Origin: Methylopila sp. 73B
GTDB lineage: Bacteria > Pseudomonadota > Alphaproteobacteria > Rhizobiales > Methylopilaceae
DNA: 64,000 bases
Direction of reading: 5' to 3'
NCBI RefSeq assembly: GCF_000526315.1
Contig: NZ_JAFV01000001.1
Span: 2,418,001-2,482,000, forward strand
Shown: piece by piece, positions 41,455 to 50,735 of the stretch
How positions within the stretch are numbered: position 1 is the stretch's first letter
Layout of the letters: each line of letters begins with the position of its first letter
Made by a program: the position numbers and the translations under genes
The notes under the pieces: model-generated
Database searches by the model: none
Seen by the model: only the letters and a program-made list of their open reading frames with translations
What the model was told of the DNA's origin: nothing

Positions 41455-42735
41455 TCAGTCCGACGTCGTCGCCGGCGCCCTCAACGTCATCAGGACCGGT
41501 AGGACCGCGAGAGCGACGACTCCGATCATCGCGCCCGGCGCCATCGCCCAGCCGGTGCGTTCGGTGAGGACATGCGCGAGATAGGGGGTGAGGCCGCCGA
41601 ACACGGCGGTGGCCGTCGTGGCGCCGAGGGCGAGGCCGGTCAGCCGCCCCTCGCCCGGGAACTGCTCGGCGGTCGCGACCGCGCCGACCGCGCTGACGCC
41701 GCCCGCGAGGGCCGCAAGCACGACCGCGCCGAGGAGCGCCTGCGTCCCCGAGCCGCTGGCCATGAGCGCGAACAGGACGATGGGCAGGACCGCGCTGCCG
41801 ACGCCGAGCGCCGTCAGGACGGGCCTGCGCCCCCATCTGTCGGAGAGCGCGCCCGCGAGCGGCGTCACCAGGATCACGACCACGGCGGCGATCGTCGACA
41901 GCCACAGCGAGGCCCCCTCCGCGAAGGCTCCCGTCGAGGTGAGGAACGAGGGCACGTAGGTGATGCCGACGTAATAGGTGATCGAACCGAGGGCCGAGAT
42001 GGCGAACCCGCGGAAGATGCCGGCGCGGTGATGGGCGAGCGCGTAGCGCAGCGGCTGCGCCGGCGCGCTCCCCAAAGCGCGCTGGCGTTCGAAATCCGGC
42101 GACTCGTGCATGGCCGAGCGCGCGATCCAGACGCTGCCCGCCAGCGCCGCGCCGACGAAGAAGGGGATCCGCCAGCCCCAGGCGTCGAGATCGGAAGGGC
42201 TGAGCCAGTGGACGGTCAGGGCGGACACGCCGGCCGCGAGCAAGGCGCCGACCTCGCTCGCGGCCGACGCGGACGAAGTGATCAGACCGCGCCGCTCCGC
42301 AGGCGCGCCCTCCAGCAGATAGGCCACGACGCCCACGTACTCGCCGCCGACGGAGAAGCTCATCACGCAGCGCAGCGCCAGCAGCATCCACGCCGCGGCG
42401 GGGCCGATCTGGGCGTGCGTCGGCAGCAGGGCGGTGGCGAGCATCGCGGCCGTCATGACGACGACCGACAGCAGCATCGCCCGCCTGCGCCCGAACCGGT
42501 CGCCGATGTGGCCGAACACGACCGCGCCGAGCGGCCGCAGCAGATAGGCCACGGCGAAGCCTGCGAGGATGGCGGCCAGCGAGCCCTCGCCCGACCCGAC
42601 GAACACCCGCGACAGCACCGTCGCGAAGTAGAGGTAGAGCGTGAAGTCGTACCACTCGACGACGGTCGAGAACGCCGCGATCGCCATGGAGCCGCGCGAC
42701 AGCGTTCGAGGCTCCACGTCAGCGGCCGCGGTCAT
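41455..42735 (-). CDS. MFS transporter, metabolite:proton symporter (MHS) family
   Basis: A 426-residue 12-helix transporter. The family signature is clear at the N-terminus: AAFSTVVEWYDFTLYLYFATVL (helix 1) and the loop GHIGDRFGRRRAMLLSVVVM between helices 2 and 3, repeated as GALSDRWGRRPVL in the second half. MHS members take up carboxylates and osmolytes (KgtP, ProP, ShiA) with protons. It stands 34 bases after the class II aldolase gene on the same strand, so it may supply or export an acid handled by that locus. Substrate unknown. Confidence 0.9.
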   Translation of the reverse strand: MTAAADVEPRTLSRGSMAIAAFSTVVEWYDFTLYLYFATVLSRVFVGSGEGSLAAILAGFAVAYLLRPLGAVVFGHIGDRFGRRRAMLLSVVVMTAAMLATALLPTHAQIGPAAAWMLLALRCVMSFSVGGEYVGVVAYLLEGAPAERRGLITSSASAASEVGALLAAGVSALTVHWLSPSDLDAWGWRIPFFVGAALAGSVWIARSAMHESPDFERQRALGSAPAQPLRYALAHHRAGIFRGFAISALGSITYYVGITYVPSFLTSTGAFAEGASLWLSTIAAVVVILVTPLAGALSDRWGRRPVLTALGVGSAVLPIVLFALMASGSGTQALLGAVVLAALAGGVSAVGAVATAEQFPGEGRLTGLALGATTATAVFGGLTPYLAHVLTERTGWAMAPGAMIGVVALAVLPVLMTLRAPATTSD

Positions 42736-42769
42736 ACCGGCGCTCGTCGGGAGCCTCTCGAACGCGGCG

Positions 42770-43570
42770 TCAACTCTTGTACTCCGGTTCCTGGCGGTCG
42801 AGCGTCCGGCGCACGGCCGCGAGATGGAGCCGCGCCGAGTCCGGATCGCCCTCGCGCATCTGCCGGTAGGCCGCCTCGGCGATCTCGGGAGCCACGGGCA
42901 AAACCTGACGCCCCGTCGAGAGCGCGAGCGTCTGAACCTCGCAGGCGCGTTCGAGGTAGTAGAGATCGTCCCAGGCCTCCGCGATCGTCGGCCCCAGCAC
43001 CATCACGCCATGGTGCTTCATGAAGACGATGTCGGCGTCGCCCACCGCCGCGGCGATCCGGTCGCCCTCGCGCTCGTCCAGGGCGAGACCGTTGTAGTCC
43101 CGGTCGACCGTCGTCCGGCCATAGAACTTCAGCGCCGTCTGCCCCGCGAAGATCAGCGGGTCGCCCTCCGTCATGGACAGCGCCGTGGCGTAGGGCATGT
43201 GGGTGTGGAACGCGACCCTGGCCCGCGGCACGCGTTTATGGACGCGGGCGTGGATGTAAAAGGCGGTCGCCTCCGGCGCGCCCTCGCCCGCCACCACGGC
43301 GCCGTGAAAGTCGCAGACGAGCAGCTTGGACGCCGTCAGCTCGCTGAAGGCGTAGCCGTAGGGATTGACGATGAAGAGGGCGTCGTAGCCGGGAACGAGC
43401 GCCGAGAAGTGGTTGCAGATGCCCTCCTCGAACCCGCAGCGCGCCGCCATGCGGAAGCACGCCGCGAGATCCACCTTGGCCTCCCAGACCGCCTCGGAGT
43501 CGAGGTCGGGCTGGTTGGCGCCGGCGTCAGACGCCTGAAGCGAACCATCGTGCGACAGCGAATGCGCCAT
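42770..43570 (-). CDS. Class II aldolase/adducin-family protein
   Basis: A 266-residue zinc-dependent aldolase-fold protein. Metal-binding histidines appear in VAFHTHMPYATAL and MKHHGVMVLGPT, with a YYLERACEVQ helix after them, and the N-terminal part has ICNHFSALVPG. Sugar-phosphate aldolases of this fold have about 215 residues; this longer form, with a 30-residue N-terminal extension, often carries out decarboxylation or retro-aldol reactions on other hydroxyacids. The Glu residue of the fuculose-type catalytic motif is not evident. It lies between an MHS transporter and an aldehyde dehydrogenase, so the aldehyde product may go to the latter. The true substrate is unknown. Confidence 0.82.
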   Translation of the reverse strand: MAHSLSHDGSLQASDAGANQPDLDSEAVWEAKVDLAACFRMAARCGFEEGICNHFSALVPGYDALFIVNPYGYAFSELTASKLLVCDFHGAVVAGEGAPEATAFYIHARVHKRVPRARVAFHTHMPYATALSMTEGDPLIFAGQTALKFYGRTTVDRDYNGLALDEREGDRIAAAVGDADIVFMKHHGVMVLGPTIAEAWDDLYYLERACEVQTLALSTGRQVLPVAPEIAEAAYRQMREGDPDSARLHLAAVRRTLDRQEPEYKS

Positions 43571-43672
43571 GGGCCTTCGTCTCCTCCCGGCCAGAATGTC
43601 CCGCAGAGGTTCTGGGGCCGGGGCGCCCGGTTTCGAGGGAGGCGCGCAAGGTCCGTCGCGCCGGGGCGCGCC

Positions 43673-45148
43673 TTAGAACGGGAACTGCCGCTTGCCCATC
43701 TGCAGCGTCACCCACTTCACCTCGGTGAGTTCCTCGAGCGAATAGCGTCCGCCCTCGCGGCCGAAGCCGGAGTTCTTGACGCCCCCGAAGGGCACGTGGG
43801 GCTCGTCCGAGATGGTGGTGTCGTTGACGTGAACCATGCCGGATTCGAGGCGCATCGAAAGGTCGAGCGCCTTCTGCATGTCGTTGGTGATCAGCGCGGC
43901 GGAGAGGCCGTACTCGGTGTCGTTCGCGATGCGGAGGGCGTCCTCGGAGTCCTCCGCCCTGATGAGCGAGACCACGGGGCCGAAGCTCTCCTCGTGGTAG
44001 ATCCGCATCTCGGGCGTGACGCCGGTGAGGACAGTCGGCTGGTAGAACTGCCCCTCGTGCGTGCCGCCGTACACGATGGCGGCGCCCTTCTGCTTGGCGT
44101 CCTCAAGTTGGCCGTCGATGAAGTCGCACTGCCGCGCGCGGATGAGCGGCCCGATGACCGTCTCCGGATCGCGCGGGTCGCCGACCTTTATGCCAGCGGT
44201 CTTCGCCTTGAACTTCTCCGCGAAGGCGTCGAACAGCGGCGCCTCGACGATGACCTTCGAGCTCGCCATGCAGACCTGCCCCTGGTGCAGGTAGACGCCG
44301 AAGGCCGCGGCGTCGACGGCGTAGTCGAGGTCGGCGTCGGCGAGCACGATCAGCGGGCTTTTGCCGCCCATCTCCAGCGTGAATCGCTTGAGGTGCGTCG
44401 CCGCCTGCACCGCGAGGTGGCGCCCCGTGCGGGTGGAGCCGGTGAAGGTGATCATCTTGACCCGCGGGTCGGCGATCAGACGTTCGCCCACTTCGGCCGG
44501 AACGCCCGGCACCACATTGAGCAGCCCTGCGGGAAGGCCCGCCTCGTCGAACAGGTCGGCGATGATCGCGCCCGAGAGCGGGGTCTCCTCCGAGGGCTTG
44601 AGGATGAAGGCGTTGCCGACCGCGAGCGCGTAGGCGATCTTCTTCATCGACAGCAGGAAGGGCGAGTTGAAAGGCGCGATGCCGGCGATGACGCCGAGGG
44701 GCTTCCGCACCGAGATCGAGATCTGGCCTGGCATGGTCATCGGCATGGTCTCGCCCATGACGTGCCGGGCGTCGCCGGCCGCCACCCGCAGGGCGTCGAC
44801 CACGTAGTCGATCTCCCACAGCGCCTTGGAGAACACCGAGCCGCACTCCTCAATCAACAGGTCGCGGATCTCCGGCGTGCGGCGCACGATGACGTCAGCG
44901 GTCTTGAGCAGGATCGCCTCGCGCTCGCCCACCATCGCGGCGCCCCACTTGGCCTGCGCCGCGTGAGCGGAGGCGATCGCGGCGTCGACCTCCTCGACGC
45001 CGGCCTGCTGGGTGCGGGCGAAGACCTCGCCGGTGGCCGGGTTGACGTCGTCCGCCAGCATGTTCCGGGACGAGTCCGTCCACTTCCCGTCGATGAACAG
45101 CTTGTAGTGCGGCACGCCGTCGATGACGTCGAAGGCTGCGGGGTTCAT
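43673..45148 (-). CDS. NAD(P)-dependent aldehyde dehydrogenase
   Basis: A 491-residue aldehyde dehydrogenase of standard length. The NAD-binding segment reads IAPFNSPFLLSMKKIAYAL, then ITFTGSTRTGRHLAVQA; the general base is in TLEMGGKSPLIV, and the nucleophile is Cys in HQGQVCMASSK. The C-terminal FGGVKNSGFGREGG is intact. The Met-Ala after the Cys and the short IAPFN motif resemble vanillin/salicylaldehyde-type enzymes. It follows the ABC importer genes on the same strand (67-base gap) and precedes the aldolase gene, forming a putative catabolic set for the imported solute. Confidence 0.9.
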   Translation of the reverse strand: MNPAAFDVIDGVPHYKLFIDGKWTDSSRNMLADDVNPATGEVFARTQQAGVEEVDAAIASAHAAQAKWGAAMVGEREAILLKTADVIVRRTPEIRDLLIEECGSVFSKALWEIDYVVDALRVAAGDARHVMGETMPMTMPGQISISVRKPLGVIAGIAPFNSPFLLSMKKIAYALAVGNAFILKPSEETPLSGAIIADLFDEAGLPAGLLNVVPGVPAEVGERLIADPRVKMITFTGSTRTGRHLAVQAATHLKRFTLEMGGKSPLIVLADADLDYAVDAAAFGVYLHQGQVCMASSKVIVEAPLFDAFAEKFKAKTAGIKVGDPRDPETVIGPLIRARQCDFIDGQLEDAKQKGAAIVYGGTHEGQFYQPTVLTGVTPEMRIYHEESFGPVVSLIRAEDSEDALRIANDTEYGLSAALITNDMQKALDLSMRLESGMVHVNDTTISDEPHVPFGGVKNSGFGREGGRYSLEELTEVKWVTLQMGKRQFPF

Positions 45149-45215
45149 GTCGGTCTCCTGCGAGGATCGCGGCCCGGTCAGCCGCGGAGCGTGTCGAAAT
45201 CAGGCGGAGCTGCCG

Positions 45216-46034
45216 TCAGCCCTTCACGGCGCCGAGGGTCAGGCCGCGGACAATGTGACGTTGCAGCAGCAGCACCACCGCGAGCACGGGGAGCAGCGCC
45301 ACGATGCCGACCACGGCGACCTCGCCCCAGCGCACGCCCTGCGCCGTGATGAGCTTCGGGATGGCCACGGGCAGCGTCTGGATGCGGTCGCCGCCGAGCA
45401 TGAAAGCGAACAGGAACTCGTTCCACGCGAAGATGAAGCACAGCACCGCCGTCGCGACGATGCCGTTCCGCAGCAGCGGGAACACCACGCGCATGAAGAT
45501 CTGAGGTCGCGACCAGCCTTCGAGCGCGGCGGCTTCCTCCAGCTCGACCGGCAGATCGCGGCAGAAGCTGCGCAGCACCCAGACGTAGAACGACAGGTTG
45601 AACGTCATGTAAGCGAGGGTCAGTCCCGCGAAGGTGTCGAGCAGGCCGACCTTCGTGAAGATCAGGTAGAACGGGATGACGAGGCACACCGGCGGCCCCA
45701 TCCGGCTCGCCAGGATGAACAGGAACAGGTCGTCCTTGCCCTTCATCTCGAAGCGCGCGAAGGCGTAGGCGGCCGGCGTGCCGATCAACACCACGAGCAG
45801 CGTCGAGACCGTGCACAGCACGAACGACGTCAGCAGGTTCCAGGCGAAGCCTTCGGCGATGACGTAGTCGAAGTTCGCGAGCGTCGGCGTGAACAGGAAC
45901 TCGGTCGGCCGCGCGAACATCACGTCCGCCGGCTTGACCATCATCGTCGCCATCCACAGCACCGGAAACAGCAGCACCAGCGCATAGAGCACGGCGACCG
46001 TCGTCCAGAGCAGGCTCGTCTTGTTCGCGTTCAT
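45216..46034 (-). CDS. Carbohydrate-type ABC transporter permease (MalG family)
   Basis: A 272-residue permease with six helices. It starts with LLWTTVAVLYALVLLFPVLWMATMMVK, typical for MalG-type subunits, and has the EAA loop LPVELEEAAALEGWSRPQIF at about 185-205. The C-terminal end RHIVRGLTLGAVKG is the classic MalG tail. ATG at 46032-46034 is 14 bases after the upstream permease stop. Together with the next four genes it forms a five-gene uptake operon (two ATPases, binding protein, two permeases) read leftward from 50735. Confidence 0.92.
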   Translation of the reverse strand: MNANKTSLLWTTVAVLYALVLLFPVLWMATMMVKPADVMFARPTEFLFTPTLANFDYVIAEGFAWNLLTSFVLCTVSTLLVVLIGTPAAYAFARFEMKGKDDLFLFILASRMGPPVCLVIPFYLIFTKVGLLDTFAGLTLAYMTFNLSFYVWVLRSFCRDLPVELEEAAALEGWSRPQIFMRVVFPLLRNGIVATAVLCFIFAWNEFLFAFMLGGDRIQTLPVAIPKLITAQGVRWGEVAVVGIVALLPVLAVVLLLQRHIVRGLTLGAVKG

Positions 46035-46048
46035 GGTCGTTCCGTCTC

Positions 46049-46972
46049 TCAGAAGGCGTTCAGCTTCTTCTTGGCGATCTGGTAGAACACGTTGCAGAAG
46101 ACGAAGAACGCCGCCCAGACCAGCACGGCGAGCGCGGACGCCTCGCCGATGTTCCAGAACTCGAAGGTCATCTTGTAGGCGAGCACGCTCGGAGACTGCG
46201 TGGCGACGCCCGGGCCGCCGCCGGTCAGGATGAAGATCGTGTCGAACACTTTGAACGCGTCGATCAGCCGGAGCAGGCCGATCACGGCCAGCAGCGGGAC
46301 CATCATCGGCAGCGTGATCTTGAAGAACACGCGCAGGGTCGAGGCGCCGTCGACGGCCGCCGCGCGGTAGGGCCCGAGCGGCAGGGCCTGCAGCCCTGCG
46401 AAGAACGCCAGCATCATGAACGGCGACCACTGCCAGATGTCGACGAACATCAGCGCGTAGAGCGCGAGGTCGGGCGAGGCGAAGATCGACTGATCGCCGA
46501 GCCACCCGAACCGCTCCAGCAGATTGTACGAGATCAGGCCCCAGGAGCCAGCCAGCATGATCTTCCACAACAGGCCGACGACCACAGGCGCCATCATGGT
46601 CGGGATGAACAGCAGCGGCACCAGCACGGAGCGGCCGCGGACGCCCGAGTTGAGGATCAGCGCGCCGCCCAGCCCGATCATGAACTCGATCGGGACCGCG
46701 ATCCCGACGAACAGCCCCGCAACCTTCAGCGAGTTCCAGAACTGCGGGTCCGCCAGCAGCTTCGCGTAGTTGTCGAAGCCGATGAAGTCGCCGACGCGGC
46801 CGTACTTGGCTTTATGGAAACTGAGGTAGATCGCGTAGACGAACGGAACCAGCGAGACCAGCACGAGCGTGATCATCGTCGGCGCGATCAGCAGGTAGGG
46901 GTACCAGACTCCCCGGCCGGAGCGCCGCTTTTCACGGGCCGGCGCGACGGCTGTGTCGGTGATCACGGACAT
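46049..46972 (-). CDS. Carbohydrate-type ABC transporter permease (MalF family)
   Basis: A 307-residue permease. The first helix (YPYLLIAPTMITLVLVSLVPFVYAIYLSF) and a conserved GFDNYAKLLADPQFWNSL segment are followed by the EAA loop LPLGPYRAAAVDGASTLRVFF near residue 205-225. ATG 46972 gives a proper N-terminus; ten codons upstream remain open from a TTG but lack a ribosome binding site. It pairs with the MalG-type subunit to make the channel, supplied by the binding protein encoded 70 bases upstream. Confidence 0.92.
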   Translation of the reverse strand: MSVITDTAVAPAREKRRSGRGVWYPYLLIAPTMITLVLVSLVPFVYAIYLSFHKAKYGRVGDFIGFDNYAKLLADPQFWNSLKVAGLFVGIAVPIEFMIGLGGALILNSGVRGRSVLVPLLFIPTMMAPVVVGLLWKIMLAGSWGLISYNLLERFGWLGDQSIFASPDLALYALMFVDIWQWSPFMMLAFFAGLQALPLGPYRAAAVDGASTLRVFFKITLPMMVPLLAVIGLLRLIDAFKVFDTIFILTGGGPGVATQSPSVLAYKMTFEFWNIGEASALAVLVWAAFFVFCNVFYQIAKKKLNAF

Positions 46973-47042
46973 GGCGAAGGTCCCGTTCGGGTCTCGGACC
47001 AAGGCCCCGGGCGACGCGCCCGGAGCCTCACGCGTGTCGCGT

Positions 47043-48443
47043 TCAGAGCGTGCACTTGTCGCCGCAGACCCGGACGAGCGCCTTCTGGCCCTCGGCGGCG
47101 CCTTGCTCCGGCGTCAGCCGGCCCATGCCGACCTGCTGCACGACCGTCGACAGCGCGTCCGACAGCTCGAGATACTTCGGCATGCGCGGCTTGGCCTCGG
47201 CGACGGACAGCGTGTCCTTCATGGCCTTGAACAGCGTGGGGTTGGCGGAGGCCTTCAGCACGGGAAGCTCCCACGAGCTCTCGCGGATCGGCACGCCGCC
47301 CTGGCCGGCGTTGAGCAGGGCTTCCTGCTGCTTCTTCTCAGTCAACCACTGGATGAAGAGGAACGTCGCTTCCGGATGCTTGCTGCTCGCGCCGATCGCG
47401 ACCAGCGAGGGCTCGGCTTCGGCGGAAGCGAACTTCGGGTCGACGTCGGCCTTCACTGGGATGCCCGCGTAGACGAACTTGCCGGCGAAGGGCGAGGCGC
47501 CCGGCTTATCGACGCCGAGCACGAAGTCCGAGAACGCCATCGACTGCGCGGCGATGCCGTTGCCCATCACGGTCGGCACGTCGAGCAGCGAGTACTCGGC
47601 GGTTCCGGGAGGCGCGAACTTCCACAGGTCGGCGTACAGCTTGAGCGCGGCGACGGTGGCGGGGGTGTCGAAGTTCGGCTTGCCCGAGGCGTCGACGATG
47701 TCGCCGCCGTAGTTCTTGAGGATGTTGTTCACGAAGGAGAACAGCGAGGCCGAGCCCTTCACGCCGTCGAACACGACCCCGTAGAAGTCGCTGTCGAGCG
47801 GCTTGCCGGCCAGCGTCGCGCCCTTCTTGCGGGTGAAGAACTCGGCGATGTCGCGGAGCTGCTCGAGCGTCTTGGCGGGCGCGAGGTCGTAGCCGTACTT
47901 GGCCTTGAACGCGGTCTTCTCGCCCTCGTCGTTCAGGAGGTCGGCGCGCGCCCAGTAGACGTGGTTGTAGTTCCAGTTGACGAAGCCGTACTGCTTGCCG
48001 CCGAAGAAGGCGACGGTCTTGTAAGGCCGTTCGATCAGGTCCGCGGTCTCGAGGTTGGAGTTCGAGAGCTTCGTGTCGGCGACGAGGCCGTCGATCGGCA
48101 GCAGCGCCTCCGCCTCCAGCATCTGACCCATCTGGAAGCCATGCAGCATCACCGCGTCGAAATAGCCGCGGCCGGACAGCATGTCGGCCTGGCCGCGGTT
48201 GATGACCTCCATGTGGCCGAGCAGCTGGTAGTCGACCTTGATGCCGGTCTCCTGCTCGAACCCCGGAACCAGCTTCGCCAGCACCTCCTGCAGCGGCGTG
48301 ACCTCGTCCAGCACGCGGATCGAGACGCCCTTGTAGGGCTTCGCCGCCTCCGCGTAGGAGAATTCCGCGGCGCGCGCGCTCGCACCGAGCCCCGCCGCCA
48401 GAAGGGCGGCCGAAGCCGCGGCCATGAACGTCCTGCTCGTCAT
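47043..48443 (-). CDS. Family 1 extracellular solute-binding protein of the carbohydrate-type ABC importer
   Basis: A 466-residue periplasmic binding protein. A signal peptide covers about 1-25 (MAAASAALLAAGLGASARAAEF). It resembles MalE-type proteins: LAKLVPGFEQETGIKVDYQLL near the N-terminus, FDTPATVAALKLYADLWK in the middle, and HPEATFLFIQWLTEKKQQEALL near the end. Cys at the very C-terminus (VCGDKC) may form a disulfide. The mature N-terminus RVLDEVTPLQEVLAKL is shared by polyol-type binding proteins of rhizobia, but the ligand is not evident. ATG 48443 precedes a normal signal peptide. Confidence 0.9.
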   Translation of the reverse strand: MTSRTFMAAASAALLAAGLGASARAAEFSYAEAAKPYKGVSIRVLDEVTPLQEVLAKLVPGFEQETGIKVDYQLLGHMEVINRGQADMLSGRGYFDAVMLHGFQMGQMLEAEALLPIDGLVADTKLSNSNLETADLIERPYKTVAFFGGKQYGFVNWNYNHVYWARADLLNDEGEKTAFKAKYGYDLAPAKTLEQLRDIAEFFTRKKGATLAGKPLDSDFYGVVFDGVKGSASLFSFVNNILKNYGGDIVDASGKPNFDTPATVAALKLYADLWKFAPPGTAEYSLLDVPTVMGNGIAAQSMAFSDFVLGVDKPGASPFAGKFVYAGIPVKADVDPKFASAEAEPSLVAIGASSKHPEATFLFIQWLTEKKQQEALLNAGQGGVPIRESSWELPVLKASANPTLFKAMKDTLSVAEAKPRMPKYLELSDALSTVVQQVGMGRLTPEQGAAEGQKALVRVCGDKCTL

Positions 48444-48507
48444 CGTCCCAAGTCCCCCGTCGTCGCCGCGGCCTCTCGGGGCCGGGCGTGGTCGCGTGTG
48501 TCGTGTG

Positions 48508-49635
48508 TCATGCGGCCGAGGCCGGCAGCGAGCGGCCGGTCTCGGTGTCGAACAGCGCCAGCGCCTCGGGCGGGCAGATCAGCCCCGCCGCCTCGCCGAT
48601 GCGCACCTGGGCGGCGGTTCGCGTCTTGATCTTGATCTGCGCGCCGCCCGCGACGCTGAAAGTGATGATCTCGTGCTTGCCGAACGGCTCGTGCGAGTAG
48701 ATCTCGCCGCGCGCCGCCCCCGCCGCGTCCTCGGCGGCGAGGCTCAAGGCGCCGGCGCGCAGGCCGAGCGACACCCGCCGGCTCGTCGCCCGCGCCGCGT
48801 CGGCCGCGAGCCCGGCGGGAAGCGGCAGCCGAAGACCCTCGCGCGCGAAGACGAGCCCGTCGCCATCGCCCTCGAGCTCCCCGTTCAGCACGCTCATGGG
48901 CGGATCGCCGATCAGCCGCGCCACGGTCATGGTCGCCGGGCGCAGCCAGATGTCCTCCGGCGCGCCGATCTGCTCGATCCGGCCGCGGTCGATCACCGCC
49001 ACCCGGTCGCCGACCGACAGCGCCTCCAACCCGTCCGGCGTGCTCCAGATCGACGGGCTGTCGCGGGTCATCAGCCGCTGGCGGATCGCGCCGCGGAGCT
49101 TGTGGCGCAGCTTGGCGTCGAGATGCGAGATCGGCTCGTCCAGGAGCAACGCGCGCGGCTGCTGGACGAGCGCGCGGGCGAGCGCGGCGCGCTGCTTCTG
49201 GCCGCCGGAGAGCGCGCCGGGAAGACGATCGGCCAGATGCGCGATCTCGAGCAGTCCGAGCGTCTCGTCGACGATCGCCCGGTGACGTTCGCGCGGGATG
49301 CCGCCGCCCGGCGCGCGCAGCGGGGAGAGCGCGTTGTCGCGCACCGAAAGATGCGGGTAGAGCGCGTAGGATTCGAACATGAAGGCGACGCGGCGCCTGC
49401 CCGGGGCTACGTCGTCCATCGGCTCGGACCCGAACCGCACCGACCCCTCATCGGGCGTTTCGAGGCCCGCGACGACGCGGCAGAGCGTGGTCTTGCCCGC
49501 GCCGGAGGGACCGGTGATCGCAAGCACCTCTCCCGGCCCGACCGACAGCGTGACGCCGTCGAGGGCGAGCGTGGCGCCGAAGCGTTTGCGGACGCCCGTG
49601 AGCGCGAGACCGGCGCGCGGCTGAAACGACGTCAC
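48508..49635 (-). CDS. ABC importer ATPase with a degenerate H-loop
   Basis: A 375-residue MalK/UgpC-type subunit with a C-terminal regulatory OB-fold region. Walker A is GPSGAGKTTL, signature LSGGQKQRAAL and Walker B ALLLDEPISHLDA. Two changes stand out: the Q-loop reads FESYALYPHL (Glu for Gln), and the H-loop, normally VTHDQ, reads STPDG (Pro for His). It starts with GTG 49635, overlapping the stop of the partner ATPase gene (GTGA); the open frame continues 60 codons further upstream in arginine-rich nonsense. With the partner it should form a heterodimer with unequal ATP sites, a layout also known from the two-ATPase glycerol importers of rhizobia. Confidence 0.88.
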   Translation of the reverse strand: MTSFQPRAGLALTGVRKRFGATLALDGVTLSVGPGEVLAITGPSGAGKTTLCRVVAGLETPDEGSVRFGSEPMDDVAPGRRRVAFMFESYALYPHLSVRDNALSPLRAPGGGIPRERHRAIVDETLGLLEIAHLADRLPGALSGGQKQRAALARALVQQPRALLLDEPISHLDAKLRHKLRGAIRQRLMTRDSPSIWSTPDGLEALSVGDRVAVIDRGRIEQIGAPEDIWLRPATMTVARLIGDPPMSVLNGELEGDGDGLVFAREGLRLPLPAGLAADAARATSRRVSLGLRAGALSLAAEDAAGAARGEIYSHEPFGKHEIITFSVAGGAQIKIKTRTAAQVRIGEAAGLICPPEALALFDTETGRSLPASAA

Positions 49636-50735
49636 GTGAGCGCCTCCACATTGCGCTCGCTCCCGCGCTCGAACAGGTGGACCCGGTCCGGCGCGACCGA
49701 CACGGAGACGGCGTCGCCGGGCCGGAACGCCGCGGGGCCTGGAATCTCGACGAGGATCTGGACGTCGGGCGAGGCCCGTGGAGTCAGGATCAGGGAGTCG
49801 GCGTCGCCGCGGCATTCGCGGTAGCTGACGACGGCGTCGGCGCGGTCGCCGTCGGCGGGCGCGATGGCGAGATGCTCGGGCCGAATGCCGACGATGAGTT
49901 CGCCGTCGCCGCGCTCCGCGCGCGCCGCGCGGAGCGGCTCGACCGCGATCGCACGGCCGAACGCCTCCACATGAACCGCGCCTGCGCCGGCCGGGCGGCC
50001 GGCCAGCATGTTCATCGGCGGCTCCCCGATGAAGTTCGCCACGAACACGTTGGCGGGGCGCTCGTACATCGCGGCCGGCGTGTCGACCTGCTGCAGCACG
50101 CCGTGTCGCATCACGGCGATGCGGTCCGCCATCGCGGTCGCCTCGGTCTGGTCATGGGTGACGAGAATCGATGTGACCTGGCGCGTCTTCTGCAGCCGCT
50201 TGATTTCGGTGCGGAGCTGCACGCGCTGGTCGCCGTCGAGATGGGACAGCGGCTCGTCGAACAGGATGAGGCGCGGGTCGCGCACCAGCGCCCGGCCGAT
50301 CGAGATGCGCTGCATCGCGCCGCCGGACAGGCCGGTCACGGGGCGATCCGCCAGCTCGACGAGGCCCAGAAGGTCGAGCGCGTCGTCCACGCGGGCGCGG
50401 GCCGTGGCGCGGTCGACGCCGCGGGCGGCGAGCGGAAAGGCGATGTTCTCCCGCACCGTCATGCGCGGATAGAGGCTGTAGTCCTCGAACACCATCGCGA
50501 CGTTGCGCGCACCGGGCTCGAGCCGCGCGACCGGCTCGTCGTCGAAAAAGATCTCGCCCGCCGACAGGTCCTCGAGGCCGGCCGCCATCTTCAACGTCGA
50601 ACTCTTGCCGCAGCCGGAGGGGCCGAGCAGCGCGATCATTTCGCCGTCGCCGCAGACGAGGTTCAGGTCCGCGACGGCCGGCGCCTCGACGCCCGCATAT
50701 CGCTTGGACACAGCCTCGAACCGGACCACGGTCAT
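49632..50735 (-). CDS. ABC importer ATPase (partner subunit)
   Basis: A 367-residue MalK/UgpC-type ATPase with Walker A GPSGCGKSS, signature LSGGAMQRISIGRAL, Walker B LILFDEPLSHLDG and a normal H-loop ILVTHDQTEATAMADRIAV. Its Q-loop is FEDYSLYPRM, also with Glu in place of Gln. The C-terminal part (about 235-367) carries a regulatory domain ending RPEHLAIAP and VHLFERG. ATG 50735 is preceded by AGGACG; upstream codons are open but run through the intergenic gap. First gene of the importer operon. Confidence 0.9.
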   Translation of the reverse strand: MTVVRFEAVSKRYAGVEAPAVADLNLVCGDGEMIALLGPSGCGKSSTLKMAAGLEDLSAGEIFFDDEPVARLEPGARNVAMVFEDYSLYPRMTVRENIAFPLAARGVDRATARARVDDALDLLGLVELADRPVTGLSGGAMQRISIGRALVRDPRLILFDEPLSHLDGDQRVQLRTEIKRLQKTRQVTSILVTHDQTEATAMADRIAVMRHGVLQQVDTPAAMYERPANVFVANFIGEPPMNMLAGRPAGAGAVHVEAFGRAIAVEPLRAARAERGDGELIVGIRPEHLAIAPADGDRADAVVSYRECRGDADSLILTPRASPDVQILVEIPGPAAFRPGDAVSVSVAPDRVHLFERGSERNVEALT

